From positions 62,001 through 126,000 of the forward strand of contig NZ_FNYL01000006.1 in NCBI RefSeq assembly GCF_900109045.1: a stretch of DNA of 64,000 nt, written 5' to 3'. The notes beneath the pieces were generated by a model that was given only the letters and a program-made list of their open reading frames with translations, was not told where the DNA came from and did no database searches. Below are positions 52,733 through 61,878 of this stretch, piece after piece. This DNA comes from Dyadobacter sp. SG02. Lineage in GTDB: Bacteria; Bacteroidota; Bacteroidia; Cytophagales; Spirosomataceae. Position numbers and translations under genes: made by a program. How positions within the stretch are numbered: position 1 is the first letter of the stretch; every line of letters begins with the position of its first letter.

Positions 52733-53722
52733 CTAATTTTGCTGCGGGAGTTCTGGGATCGGGAAATCGAACGAAATATCGTTCATGCATTTGAAATGGC
52801 CTTTTGGACATTTGCTGTGACCGATCTTCGAGCACGGCCGGCAATCGAGGCCTTTTACTTCCAGTTTTTCAAATGCGGTGCGGTAGGGATACATCCCGAA
52901 TTCGGGAATGGTATTGCCCCAGATCGAATACACTTTCTTCCTGAATGCGGCTGCTACGTGCATCAGCCCGGTGTCGTGCGAGAAGACGATCAGTGCCTTC
53001 TGAATGAGTGAAGCCGATTGATTGAAATTGTATCTGCCGCAAGCATTCAAAATTTGGTCATCGCCTAATGCGAGACGAATGGCTTCCCCGGCTTCGAAAT
53101 CTTCGGGACCGCCTAGCAATATCACCGGATGGTTGATCTTCCGGCACAGCTCGATCATTCTCGGCGCGGGCATTTTCTTCGTGAAATGTTGCCCGCCGAT
53201 CGCGTACGCGACGAAGCTTTTCCGGTGCGTTTCGGGCAGCCATTCCAGTTCCACCTGGTCTTTGTAGGGAACAAAATAGTCGAGCCCTTCGCTGTCATTC
53301 CTGATGTTGAAAGTTTTGAGGGTGTCCAGACAACGGTCCACGATATGCTTATCGGGCAGGTAATTGATCTTGAACTGCGTCATGAGCCACTTCTGTGCAT
53401 TCAGCTTTTCGAAACTGAATGCGGGCACGCCGAGCGTCCATTTAATGCGGAGCGTGCGGATGTTGCGATGCAGGTCGATCATGTAGTCGAACTTTTCCTT
53501 TTTGAGCAGGGAAAGCAGCTCGGCAGCATTGTTTTTTTCGAGCAGCCATACCTTGTCGATATAAGGATTATCCCGCAGCAGGAACTCAAATTTGCTTTTT
53601 GTAAAATAATGGATTTCGGCTTCCGGCATCTGCTTTTTCAGGCAGCGCACCACAGGCGTCGTAAGCACGATGTCGCCGATGGAGGAAAAGCGCAGAATAA
53701 GGAACTTGACCGGTTTATTCAC
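52733..53722 (-). CDS. Glycosyltransferase family 9 (heptosyltransferase-like)
   Basis: A 329-residue GT-B enzyme that probably adds a sugar to lipopolysaccharide or a related glycan. The GTG at 53722 is chosen because VNKPVKFLILRFSSIGDIVLTTPVVRCLKK begins the family's N-terminal domain and upstream residues are only read-through of the neighbour. The acceptor/donor region VFSHDTGLMHVAAAFRKKVYSIWGNT with the SHDTGLMH motif is typical. The start overlaps the acyltransferase stop by 8 bases. Confidence 0.88.
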   Translation of the reverse strand: MNKPVKFLILRFSSIGDIVLTTPVVRCLKKQMPEAEIHYFTKSKFEFLLRDNPYIDKVWLLEKNNAAELLSLLKKEKFDYMIDLHRNIRTLRIKWTLGVPAFSFEKLNAQKWLMTQFKINYLPDKHIVDRCLDTLKTFNIRNDSEGLDYFVPYKDQVELEWLPETHRKSFVAYAIGGQHFTKKMPAPRMIELCRKINHPVILLGGPEDFEAGEAIRLALGDDQILNACGRYNFNQSASLIQKALIVFSHDTGLMHVAAAFRKKVYSIWGNTIPEFGMYPYRTAFEKLEVKGLDCRPCSKIGHSKCPKGHFKCMNDISFDFPIPELPQQN

Positions 53723-54629
53723 TTTGGATTTCCTGAAGTAACTGTGATTGTGGAAGATTTTCCGGCTTTTTGTGTTTCCAGCGTTTGTGTGACCAGAGCC
53801 AGTTTTCGGGTTGTTGAATGATGTCCCGTTCGAGAAAGCCAATCTGTGCCTGTAAAATGCTGTTATTAGGGGCCAGTTTAGGTGTTTCCGTGATCAGTTT
53901 GAAATAGCCTTTATAAAACCCTCTTTTTGCTTCATTCTTTAAAACGGCCATGTACAAAACAGGAGAATTGAGCCGCCGGGCGATCAGCTCCACACCACGG
54001 AACACGCCCGTATCCTGGTTCAGGAATTTCGTCCAGAATGCTTTCTCCGGTACGGGTGACTGGTCGTTGATCAGTATGAATATAAACGGCCTTTCGCGCG
54101 GTTGCATGGCTTTGGAAATGGCCTCCTTCATTGTCACCATTTCGGTCCCGAACCGTGTCCTTACATTCTTGAACCAATCTTCGAACAGATCATTTTGAAG
54201 TTCGTGGTACACGACAATCATCTGGTGCGACAGTCGCGCCGAACCAAAAAGATTGAGCATTTCCCAGTTTCCCAGGTGTCCCGCAACTACGACCAGATTT
54301 TGGTTTTTCTCGTAGTAATGGTCCAAAATAGACACGTCGAGATCGATCCTGGCCAGAAGCTCCTCCCTGGAAATTGATTTGAGTTTGATCGTTTCGAAAA
54401 TGATATCGGTGAAATTGCGGTAAAATTTGGTCGCGATCGCGCGGATGCTCTTCTCGTCGTATGCAGGAAAACTATTGCGCAGGTTGCTCAATACGACTTT
54501 TTTTCTGTACTGGCCGATATCGAAAATGAGGAACCGGCAGATATCGGAGAGCTTATAAAGTTTTCCCCAGGATAGTCTTGAAATCGCATTTAGGACTTTC
54601 AGGAACAAATGGGTGGAGAACGCTTTCAT
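53715..54629 (-). CDS. Lysophospholipid acyltransferase family protein (LpxL/HtrB-like)
   Basis: A 304-residue membrane-associated acyltransferase, probably adding a secondary fatty acid to lipid A. A hydrophobic N-terminal helix precedes the catalytic AGHLGNWE (HxxxxE at about 128-133 within VVVAGHLGNWEML). The FIFILINDQSPVPEKAFWTKFLNQDTGVFRGVELIARR segment is the second family block. C-terminal residues SHKRWKHKKP are typical. Stop overlaps the downstream glycosyltransferase start by 8 bases, so the two genes form an envelope-glycolipid pair. Specific acyl chain is unknown. Confidence 0.88.
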   Translation of the reverse strand: MKAFSTHLFLKVLNAISRLSWGKLYKLSDICRFLIFDIGQYRKKVVLSNLRNSFPAYDEKSIRAIATKFYRNFTDIIFETIKLKSISREELLARIDLDVSILDHYYEKNQNLVVVAGHLGNWEMLNLFGSARLSHQMIVVYHELQNDLFEDWFKNVRTRFGTEMVTMKEAISKAMQPRERPFIFILINDQSPVPEKAFWTKFLNQDTGVFRGVELIARRLNSPVLYMAVLKNEAKRGFYKGYFKLITETPKLAPNNSILQAQIGFLERDIIQQPENWLWSHKRWKHKKPENLPQSQLLQEIQSE

Positions 54630-54838
54630 GTAAGGGACATCTTGTACTAAAACGGTAATTAGGCTGCAAAGTTAACACTTTGATTGTATTTTACCCGAAA
54701 TAACCCGTTGAACGGCAAGGGTTCTAAGCTTAGACGCGTTGTAAATTAGGCGGTTGTGGCGCAACTACCCAATCCCGAATCTAGGATTGCTCTTTCGTTT
54801 TCTTTATATTCACTGGTTCAAACAGTAGAATTAATGCT

Positions 54839-55180
54839 ATGCTGGAAGGATTATTTGACATCAAGAATGATCGCAGACTAAGCGTCTACCTGTACCGCGC
54901 CGGTTTCGGTATGTGGCTGATGTACCTCGTGCTCGGCGCGCCCGCGTTGCATACGTATAAGCATTACCGCCAGGATTGCGGTATGCTGTGTTTTATACTG
55001 ATGATCTTCGGCTTCACGGCGTCAATGGTGTACGACTATTTTCACCACCGCGACCAGTACGAAGTGAAGAAAAAGTGGCTGTTTATCAGCTACGTGATTC
55101 TGGCGGGAATTATCTATTTCGTCGAATTCAGGGGGCATGAAAACCGCATCAGTCTCGACTGGTTGCTGGGCCTGCTTTAA
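54839..55180 (+). CDS. Small integral membrane protein of unknown function
   Basis: A 113-residue protein with three predicted membrane helices (about residues 22-42, 48-65, 79-96) and short charged loops, including the segment FHHRDQYEVKKKW. I do not recognise a family. Its last 4 bases overlap the end of the convergent cobA gene. Standard codon use for the region suggests it is a real gene. Confidence 0.6.
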   Translation: MLEGLFDIKNDRRLSVYLYRAGFGMWLMYLVLGAPALHTYKHYRQDCGMLCFILMIFGFTASMVYDYFHHRDQYEVKKKWLFISYVILAGIIYFVEFRGHENRISLDWLLGLL

Positions 55181-55941
55181 TCCGCTACCGACTGCGATTG
55201 CTGCATCATTTCGCGTACCTGATCATAAGAAAGATCGGGTAACGCCGCCACTTTTCCGATTACGATAATCGCAGGCGAGCCCATTTCGCTGACTTGTGAA
55301 AGCGGTACGATATTGCCGATTTTACCCGTAACCACCTTCTGGTTTTCGAGCGTGCCGTTCTGGATAATGGAGATGGATTCGTCGAATTTGCCTAGTTCGG
55401 AGTAAATGCTTACGATTTCCTGCAATTTGTGAAGGCCCATCAGGATAACGACAGTGGCTGTCGATTGCGCGGCGAGCCGTACGTCTTTGGAAAGTTCGTG
55501 TTGCTTGGTGGTGCCGGTTATGACCCAGAAACTCTCGCTCATACCGCGCGAAGTCAATGGAATGCCCGCTAATGCCGGTGCTGCGTAGCTGCTGGAAATG
55601 CCGGGGATCACTTCGGATTCAATGCCGTGTTCCGCGGCGAACATGAGCTCTTCATACCCGCGGCCGAATATGAACGAATCGCCGCCTTTCAGCCGCACTA
55701 CCTCACCATATTGACGCGCTTTTTCGACGATCAGATCGTTGATTTCGTCCTGGCCGCAGCTGGTTTTACCGAAGCGTTTGCCGACGAGGATTTTGATGCA
55801 ATCCTCCGGGCAGTAATCCAGTAATGAGGGATGGGCAAGGGAATCGTACAACACGACCCGTGCTTTTTGCAGGGCCTTGACCCCTTTGAGGGTGATCAGG
55901 TCGGGATCGCCCGGGCCTGCGCCGATAAGTGTCAGTTTCAT
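55177..55941 (-). CDS. cobA: Uroporphyrinogen-III C-methyltransferase CobA
   Basis: Methylates uroporphyrinogen III at C2 and C7 with two SAM molecules to precorrin-2, the precursor of siroheme for the sulfite reductase next door. The 254-residue protein has LIGAGPGDPDLITLKGV at the start, RLKGGDSFIFGRGYEE, PGISSSYAAPALAGIPLTSRG and VILMGLHKLQEI, all standard. It lacks the fused oxidase-ferrochelatase (CysG) part, so siroheme completion is elsewhere. It is last in the minus-strand sulfur run. Confidence 0.96.
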   Translation of the reverse strand: MKLTLIGAGPGDPDLITLKGVKALQKARVVLYDSLAHPSLLDYCPEDCIKILVGKRFGKTSCGQDEINDLIVEKARQYGEVVRLKGGDSFIFGRGYEELMFAAEHGIESEVIPGISSSYAAPALAGIPLTSRGMSESFWVITGTTKQHELSKDVRLAAQSTATVVILMGLHKLQEIVSIYSELGKFDESISIIQNGTLENQKVVTGKIGNIVPLSQVSEMGSPAIIVIGKVAALPDLSYDQVREMMQQSQSVAD

Positions 55942-56018
55942 GGTGAGTGTATGGCCTATGTCTTTGGTCTATGGTCGATTTGTACTTCGACCACAGACCA
56001 TGGCATAGGCCATTTTTA

Positions 56019-58247
56019 TTAGCTATCCTTTCCGAACGAGAGCTCTTGTAATGCGGGCTCGCCGGTTTCGATCAATTGGGACTCGCGGGTTTCGCGAACG
56101 AAATTCAGGAAGCTTTCAGCAGTATTGATAAAATAGCTGGCGAATGCTTCGCTTGGTTCGAATTTATTAATGCTGAATACCAATGCTTTGAATGGTGTTT
56201 CCGCTTGATTTTCTACTGCGAATTCCGCTGGGACATTGTATTTGAAATCTTGTCCGAAATGCGTTTCGAAGTCGTTGATAATGCCGTACTGCGTGTTGGT
56301 CGTTACATCTTTCGACATCAACAAGCCTTTCGCACCTGTGATGAACACGTTGTAAGCGTGGTAAATCGCATCGGCCCAAACACCCGATTGGAAAGATTCT
56401 TTGGCCAGATTCAACTTCTCCTGGCCTTCGATGATCGTCGTAGCCACGAGGTCAACCAGCACAGAAGCACATTCACCGACCCCGATTTCTGTTTTAAACA
56501 GTTCATCGTGATCCCAGTCGCGGTAGTCGTCGTCCTGTACTGTTGTAAGGTCCGCAAGCGGTTTCAGCAACTGGAAGAAATAATTCTTGGTCTGGCGTAG
56601 GTAGTATTGGTTAAAATACTCCCCGTCCATTGCATTTGCCTCGTAATCGTTGAACAGCAGACGCAATACTTCCGGTCCTCGTTTGGTAGGGACTTTAATT
56701 ACTTTGTCTCCTATTAATCCAATACCATCGCCGGAGAAACCACCGCCGAGCAACACCTGCAACGCCGGCAATACCAGCTTGCCATTTTTGATCGAGCTGC
56801 CGTGGAAACCGATATTAGCCGCATTATGCTGGCCGCAACCGTTCATACAGCCGCTTATTTTTATTTTAATATCCTGATTGTAAATCATTTCCGGGTATTC
56901 GTCTCGCATGACATCTTCGAGCACGCGGGTAATACCGTAGCTGCTCGAAATCGCGAGGTTACAGGTATCGGTACCAGGGCAGGTGGTAATGTCCATGGTG
57001 CTGTCGAAGCCGGGGTTAACAAGTCCCAGTTTCGCCAGTTCATGGTAAATCGCTACCAGGTCTTCACCTTTCACGAAACGCAGGATATAACCCTGGTTCA
57101 CGGTGACACGAATGTCGTCGGCAGCATATTGGCGTACTACATCCGCAAGGCTACGTGCCGTATCCGAGCTCATATCGCCCAGCAACACGCGTAGCTGCAC
57201 GGCGTACCAGCCTTTTTGTTTTTGTTCAAATGTATTGGTACGGAGCCATTTGGTGAAAATATCGAGCTTGTCGGCATCGATGCTTTCCGCTGCGATTTTC
57301 AGAATTTCAGCTTCGGACAGCGAAGGGCGTGGCGCATGGTTGACCGCTTCGTATTCGTTGGTACCGAAAAGGTCTTCCGGAATCTGGAATATCTTGTTAC
57401 GGACAGCTTTGCGCTCTTCTTCCACTTTCTCCATCATGCCTTCGAGGCCGAGGTCGTTCAGCAGGAACTTCATACGTGCCTTATGGCGGCGTACGCGCTC
57501 GCCGTAGCGGTCGAACACGCGAAGCATTGCCTCGATGAAAGGAATTACTTTATCTTCTTCCAGGAATTCGAATGCAGTTTGTGCCGAGAACGGCTGTGCG
57601 CCAAGGCCGCCGCCGATCAGCACTTTGAATCCGCGAACGGTTTCACCAGCCTCGTTCTGACCCATTTTCGCGATCAGACCCACGTCGTGGATGAATGCCA
57701 GCGCGCTGTCTTTTTCAGAAGAAGAAACGGCGATTTTAAACTTCCGGCCCATATCCTGATTGATCGGGTTGCGGAGGAAATAGGTGAAGATCGAATGGGT
57801 GATCGGCGTCACGTCGAACGGCTCATCCGGATCGATACCCGCGACAGACGACGCCGTAACGTTACGGATGGTATTACCACAAGCTTCTTTCAGCGTAATG
57901 CCCGCGTCTTCCAGGTCGGCCCACAATTGGGGTGAATCTGCAAGTTTTACAAAGTGCAGCTGGATATCCTGGCGCGTAGTCGCGTGCAGGTTACCGGTCG
58001 CAAATTTGTCGGAAGTATCTGCGATACGGACCAGCTGATCGGCTGTTATGCGGCCGTAAGGCAGTTTGATACGAATCATCTGCACGCCGGGCTGGCGCTG
58101 ACCATACACACCGCGTGTCAGACGGAATTTACGGAACGCCTCCTCCGGAGTCTCACCGGAGTAGAATCCACCGATCTTTTGTTGCAGGTCAATGATATCG
58201 CGCTTCGCAACGGCGGATACTTTGTCAGAAATGATTAAATCGCTCAT
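56019..58247 (-). CDS. Siroheme sulfite/nitrite reductase with C-terminal HEPN-like domain
   Basis: A 742-residue reductase that makes sulfide from sulfite (or ammonium from nitrite). Siroheme/4Fe-4S ligands: Cys423 and Cys429 in TTCPGTDTCNLA, Cys467 and Cys471 in SGCMNGCGQH. Ferredoxin-like half-domains and TGNLHATTRQDIQLHF (about 85-100) are usual. After residue 590 an extra helical part follows, with KLNLAKESFQSGVWADAIYHAYNVFITGAK resembling a HEPN domain. It lies between cobA and cysN, so sulfite is the likely substrate. Electron donor is not in the window, and ferredoxin is likely. Confidence 0.88.
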   Translation of the reverse strand: MSDLIISDKVSAVAKRDIIDLQQKIGGFYSGETPEEAFRKFRLTRGVYGQRQPGVQMIRIKLPYGRITADQLVRIADTSDKFATGNLHATTRQDIQLHFVKLADSPQLWADLEDAGITLKEACGNTIRNVTASSVAGIDPDEPFDVTPITHSIFTYFLRNPINQDMGRKFKIAVSSSEKDSALAFIHDVGLIAKMGQNEAGETVRGFKVLIGGGLGAQPFSAQTAFEFLEEDKVIPFIEAMLRVFDRYGERVRRHKARMKFLLNDLGLEGMMEKVEEERKAVRNKIFQIPEDLFGTNEYEAVNHAPRPSLSEAEILKIAAESIDADKLDIFTKWLRTNTFEQKQKGWYAVQLRVLLGDMSSDTARSLADVVRQYAADDIRVTVNQGYILRFVKGEDLVAIYHELAKLGLVNPGFDSTMDITTCPGTDTCNLAISSSYGITRVLEDVMRDEYPEMIYNQDIKIKISGCMNGCGQHNAANIGFHGSSIKNGKLVLPALQVLLGGGFSGDGIGLIGDKVIKVPTKRGPEVLRLLFNDYEANAMDGEYFNQYYLRQTKNYFFQLLKPLADLTTVQDDDYRDWDHDELFKTEIGVGECASVLVDLVATTIIEGQEKLNLAKESFQSGVWADAIYHAYNVFITGAKGLLMSKDVTTNTQYGIINDFETHFGQDFKYNVPAEFAVENQAETPFKALVFSINKFEPSEAFASYFINTAESFLNFVRETRESQLIETGEPALQELSFGKDS

Positions 58248-58310
58248 GATGATATTCTAATCGTCTATCGGGATAGTATATTTTTATTCAATAGTGTGGT
58301 TGTGTTGGCC

Positions 58311-58363
58311 CTTCGACTTCGCTCAGGGTGACAGGCGTTGTGTCAGGCTGAGCGAAGTCGAAG
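58311..58363. repeat. REP-like inverted repeat between sulfite reductase and cysN
   Basis: CTTCGACTTCGCTCAGGGTGACA-type arm (58311-58333) and its near reverse complement (58341-58363), loop seven, two mismatches. It is a single copy of the same family as the repeats at 2456-2516 and 44341-44527, here inside a likely operon. Confidence 0.85.
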
Positions 58364-58378
58364 CCATATGCGAGGACA

Positions 58379-59623
58379 TTACTCGATCATACAAGCCCCA
58401 ACCGTCACATTGGACGTTTCGTCGATCAGGATCGCTGCGCCGTTTGCGCGGTTCTTCTGATAAGGGTCGTATGCGATGGGCTGGGCTGTTCTGAGTACGA
58501 TTCTTGCTACGTCGTTCAATTTCAGCGCCTCTACCTCATCCAGTTTTTCATAAGAGTTGATGTCGATCTGGTATTCGATGCCACGGACCGAGCAGCGTGA
58601 ACGCGCTGTGCCGTGCTGTAAAACGTATTTGTTACCTGGTTTCAACGTCTTCTTGTCGTCCATCCAGCAAACCAGCGCTTCGATATCCTGGCTCACGATC
58701 GGCGAGTTATCGATTGTTACAATCGTATCGCCACGGCTGATATCGATATCGTCTTCAAGTAATATCGTTACAGATTCAAGAACAGATGCCTCCGGTATTT
58801 CGTTTCCGCCAAATTCGATTTTAGCGATTTTCGACTCTCTTTCAGAAGGCAATACCTTAATCGCGTCGCCTTTTTTGAAAGTACCGCTCTGAACACGTCC
58901 GGCATAACCGCGGTAATCGTGCAGCTCGTCGGTCTGAGGACGGATCACATATTGTACCGCGAAACGGCCGTCTTCCTGGTTCTGGTCTTTCAGCACATTC
59001 ACATTTTCCAGTACCGAAAGCAATGTTTCGCCGGTGTACCAGTTCATGCTTTCCGAACGGTCTACGATGTTATCGCCGTTCAATGCGCTTACCGGAATAA
59101 TGGTCAGGTCCCTAATGGACAGTTTCCCGGCCAGTTCTTTGTAAGATTGGGCAATTTCGAGGAATGCATCTTCCGAATTGCCTACCAAATCCATTTTGTT
59201 TACTGCTACAATCACGTGTGGAATACCCAGCATGGAAGCAATCAGCGAGTGACGGCGGGTTTGTTCCACCACACCATGACGCGCATCAACCAAAATAATG
59301 GCCAGATCCGCATTGGAAGCGCCAGTCACCATATTGCGGGTGTACTGAATGTGGCCCGGCGCGTCGATGCTGATAAACTTGCGGTTCGGCGTCTGGAAAT
59401 ATTTGTAAGCCACATCGATGGTGATGCCCTGCTCACGCTCCGAACGAAGGCCGTCCGTCAACAATGCGAGGTCGATTTCACCGGCATTGCGGGTTTTGCT
59501 GGCGCGCTCGATGGCTTCCATCTGATCAGCCAGGATATTTTTTGTATCGTAAAGCAAGCGACCGATCAATGTGCTTTTGCCGTCATCGACGGAGCCTGCT
59601 GTTATAAATCTTAGTAAATCCAC
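58379..59623 (-). CDS. cysN: Sulfate adenylyltransferase large subunit CysN
   Basis: GTPase subunit that drives the formation of APS from sulfate and ATP. The 414-residue protein has an EF-Tu-like G domain with GSVDDGKSTLIGR (P-loop, about residues 10-22), SEREQGITIDVAY (switch I), DAPGHIQYTRNM (switch II), NKMDLV, then two beta-barrels (QDIEALVCWMDDKKTL). It lacks a fused CysC kinase, in agreement with an APS-type reductase downstream. It is in the same run as cysD. Confidence 0.96.
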   Translation of the reverse strand: MDLLRFITAGSVDDGKSTLIGRLLYDTKNILADQMEAIERASKTRNAGEIDLALLTDGLRSEREQGITIDVAYKYFQTPNRKFISIDAPGHIQYTRNMVTGASNADLAIILVDARHGVVEQTRRHSLIASMLGIPHVIVAVNKMDLVGNSEDAFLEIAQSYKELAGKLSIRDLTIIPVSALNGDNIVDRSESMNWYTGETLLSVLENVNVLKDQNQEDGRFAVQYVIRPQTDELHDYRGYAGRVQSGTFKKGDAIKVLPSERESKIAKIEFGGNEIPEASVLESVTILLEDDIDISRGDTIVTIDNSPIVSQDIEALVCWMDDKKTLKPGNKYVLQHGTARSRCSVRGIEYQIDINSYEKLDEVEALKLNDVARIVLRTAQPIAYDPYQKNRANGAAILIDETSNVTVGACMIE

Positions 59624-59722
59624 TGTTTTTTAATTTTAAATGACTGAATGAGTGAATGATTAATGATTGAACGTTTTTGCTTTTCTCATTCCTCCATCCT
59701 CCCTTTCATCCTTACTCCCTGA

Positions 59723-60676
59723 TCAGAAATATCCTCCCTTTTTACGATCTTCCATCGCTGCTTCCGTCTGCTGGTCGTCGATGCGGGTTTCGCCGCGTTC
59801 GCTGATTCTTGAGATCGTGATTTCGGCGATTACTTCGTCCAGGGTGGCTGCTGCGGATTCTACTGCTGCGGTACAGGTCATATCGCCGACGGTACGGAAA
59901 CGCACCTGACGGGTTACGATCTGATCTTCCGGATCGGGCTCGATTACCGGCGTATTGTTCAGCAGTTTGCCATCACGCAGGATCAGCTCGCGTTCGTGTG
60001 CGAAGTAGATCGAAGGTAATGCGATACCTTCTCTTTTCAGGTAAGCCCAAACATCCAGCTCGGTCCAGTTCGAGATCGGGAACACGCGTACGTTTTCACC
60101 TTTCTGAATGCGGCCGTTGAACAAATTCCAAAGCTCGGGGCGCTGGCGTTTCGGGTCCCATTGACCAAACTCGTCACGGAACGAGAAAATACGCTCTTTT
60201 GCGCGGGCTTTCTCTTCGTCGCGGCGTGCGCCACCAATGCATGCGTCAAATTCAAATTCTTCGATGGTATCCAGCAAAGTGAAGGTTTGCAACCAGTTGC
60301 GGCTTGCATTCTTGCCGGTTTGCTCCTTCAATCCTTTCGCCTTGATGGTATCTTCCACGTAACGAACGATCAGTTTCGCATTGATCTGCTCTGCCAGCTC
60401 GTCACGGTATTCGATCGCTTCGATAAAGTTGTGACCGGTATCGACGTGCACCAGCGGGAAGGGGATTTTGCCCGGTGCGAATGCTTTCCTAGCCAAATGA
60501 ACCAATGTGATCGAGTCCTTACCTCCTGAAAACAACAGGGCAGGGCGCTCAAACTGGCCGGCTACTTCACGCATAATGTAAATGGCCTCTGCTTCCAGCT
60601 GATCCAGGTAATCCGGAGCGCTGCGTTCACTAATCTCCCGTTGGATGTCGGAGGCCTCGTTCACTGAAATTGACAT
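59723..60676 (-). CDS. cysD: Sulfate adenylyltransferase small subunit CysD
   Basis: The ATP-pyrophosphatase-type catalytic subunit that forms APS together with CysN. The 317-residue protein has the PP-loop SGGKDSITLVHLA (about residues 51-63), the VDTGHNFIE segment, and C-terminal RERELILRDGK and VRFRTVGDMTCTAAVES, all diagnostic. Length is typical. It lies about 100 bases upstream of cysN and 45 downstream of cysH. Confidence 0.96.
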   Translation of the reverse strand: MSISVNEASDIQREISERSAPDYLDQLEAEAIYIMREVAGQFERPALLFSGGKDSITLVHLARKAFAPGKIPFPLVHVDTGHNFIEAIEYRDELAEQINAKLIVRYVEDTIKAKGLKEQTGKNASRNWLQTFTLLDTIEEFEFDACIGGARRDEEKARAKERIFSFRDEFGQWDPKRQRPELWNLFNGRIQKGENVRVFPISNWTELDVWAYLKREGIALPSIYFAHERELILRDGKLLNNTPVIEPDPEDQIVTRQVRFRTVGDMTCTAAVESAAATLDEVIAEITISRISERGETRIDDQQTEAAMEDRKKGGYF

Positions 60677-60721
60677 ATTTTTGGTTATTGATTTAAATGT
60701 TAATGGGTTGGGGGCGCCAAG

Positions 60722-61423
60722 CTACTTCGCGTGCAACCCGCATTCCTTCTTCGACTCATCTTCCCACCACCATCTTCCGGCGCGGAAATCCTCGCCTTCC
60801 TGGATCGCACGTGTACATGGCGCGCAGCCGATGCTCACAAAGCCTTTGTCGTGCAACGGGTTATACGGAATGCCGTTTGATTTTACATAATGCTTCACCT
60901 CTTCGAATGACCAATGCAGGATCGGGTGGAACTTGTAAAGCTGATGCGCCTCGTCCCATTCCAGCCTCGGCATATCATGACGGTTCCCCGACTGTTCTGC
61001 CCGGATACCCGTCACCCAGATTTTCGCACCTTTCAATGCGCGGTTCAATGGCTCTACCTTGCGGATGAAGCAGCATTCCTTCCGGTTTTCGATGGATTCG
61101 TAGAAACTCAGGGGTCCTTTGGTGCTCACCAGGGTTTCCACCGCGTCGGTTTGCGGGTAATACACCTTTATTTTAGTGTCGTAACGGTTGTTGGTCTTTT
61201 GCAAAGTCATGTAAGTCTCCGCGAAAAGCCTTCCGGTATCCAATGTAAAGATCCCGATATTAATGTTATTCTTTAAAATGAGGTCGCTGATCACCTGATC
61301 TTCATATCCGAGACTGGTTGAAAAAACGACTTCACCGGGAAAAAGATCCGCCAGTATCGCCAGCGATTCGATCTCACTTTTGCCCTCGATGGCGGCGTTT
61401 AAAGATGCTAATGTTTCGTTCAT
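60722..61423 (-). CDS. cysH: APS reductase (CysH-type, 4Fe-4S)
   Basis: Reduces adenylyl sulfate to sulfite. The 233-residue protein has the PP-loop-like STSLGYEDQV, the TLDTGRLFAETY motif, and two cysteine pairs that bind a 4Fe-4S cluster: ECCFIRKVEPL and GCAPCTRA, plus the conserved C-terminal ECGLH with the catalytic Cys. Presence of the CC/CxxC set marks the assimilatory APS-type rather than PAPS-type enzyme, so no CysC kinase is needed, and none is seen. Confidence 0.95.
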   Translation of the reverse strand: MNETLASLNAAIEGKSEIESLAILADLFPGEVVFSTSLGYEDQVISDLILKNNINIGIFTLDTGRLFAETYMTLQKTNNRYDTKIKVYYPQTDAVETLVSTKGPLSFYESIENRKECCFIRKVEPLNRALKGAKIWVTGIRAEQSGNRHDMPRLEWDEAHQLYKFHPILHWSFEEVKHYVKSNGIPYNPLHDKGFVSIGCAPCTRAIQEGEDFRAGRWWWEDESKKECGLHAK

Positions 61424-61431
61424 GGTGTAAA

Positions 61432-61878
61432 TTATTTCAATTCAAATCGGGCAACGTTCAGGAACCGGTTGTTCAAATGGTCGAAATCGCTGTCGGTGGT
61501 AATCAGCGTTGCATTTAACGCACTCGCCACCGCCGCAATCCACAAATCATTCTTCCCCATATTCCTCGCCGAACAATCCAGCCTACGCCCCGGTAATCTT
61601 CCCTGACTGAATGCGTCGATCTCGGCATAGCGTTCGACGACATCTTTTGTCAATGTGGTAAATGGATAAAATTTTTTTACAATTTCTTCCAGCTTGGCTC
61701 TTTTTCTTGCGCCCCAGTTATTCTTAATACCCAGAGATCGCAATTCGCCTATTACAATGGACGGAATTATCACCTCGTTCTCTTCGTCCAAGAAGCCAAA
61801 TGTTTCCTCCGCGAGGTACCACAATGGTTGCATTCTTAAATAGGCGACTATTATATTGGTATCCAGCAGATACGTCAT
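61432..61878 (-). CDS. vapC: VapC-type PIN-domain toxin
   Basis: A 148-residue PIN-domain ribonuclease. Acidic active-site residues appear in LLDTNIIVAYL (Asp6), VIGELRSLG (Glu), GKNDLWIAA (Asp) and TTDSDFDHL (Asp), the normal four. It is somewhat longer than average because of an insertion in the middle. It overlaps the upstream antitoxin by 4 bases, typical of a toxin-antitoxin pair. It sits between metZ and cysH, within an otherwise sulfur-related run. Confidence 0.9.
   Translation of the reverse strand: MTYLLDTNIIVAYLRMQPLWYLAEETFGFLDEENEVIIPSIVIGELRSLGIKNNWGARKRAKLEEIVKKFYPFTTLTKDVVERYAEIDAFSQGRLPGRRLDCSARNMGKNDLWIAAVASALNATLITTDSDFDHLNNRFLNVARFELK

Noticed and set aside
53723..53842. 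Longer N-terminus for the glycosyltransferase
   Set aside because: The 40 extra residues lie within the acyltransferase coding region and look like read-through of another frame; the family fold begins at the GTG at 53722.
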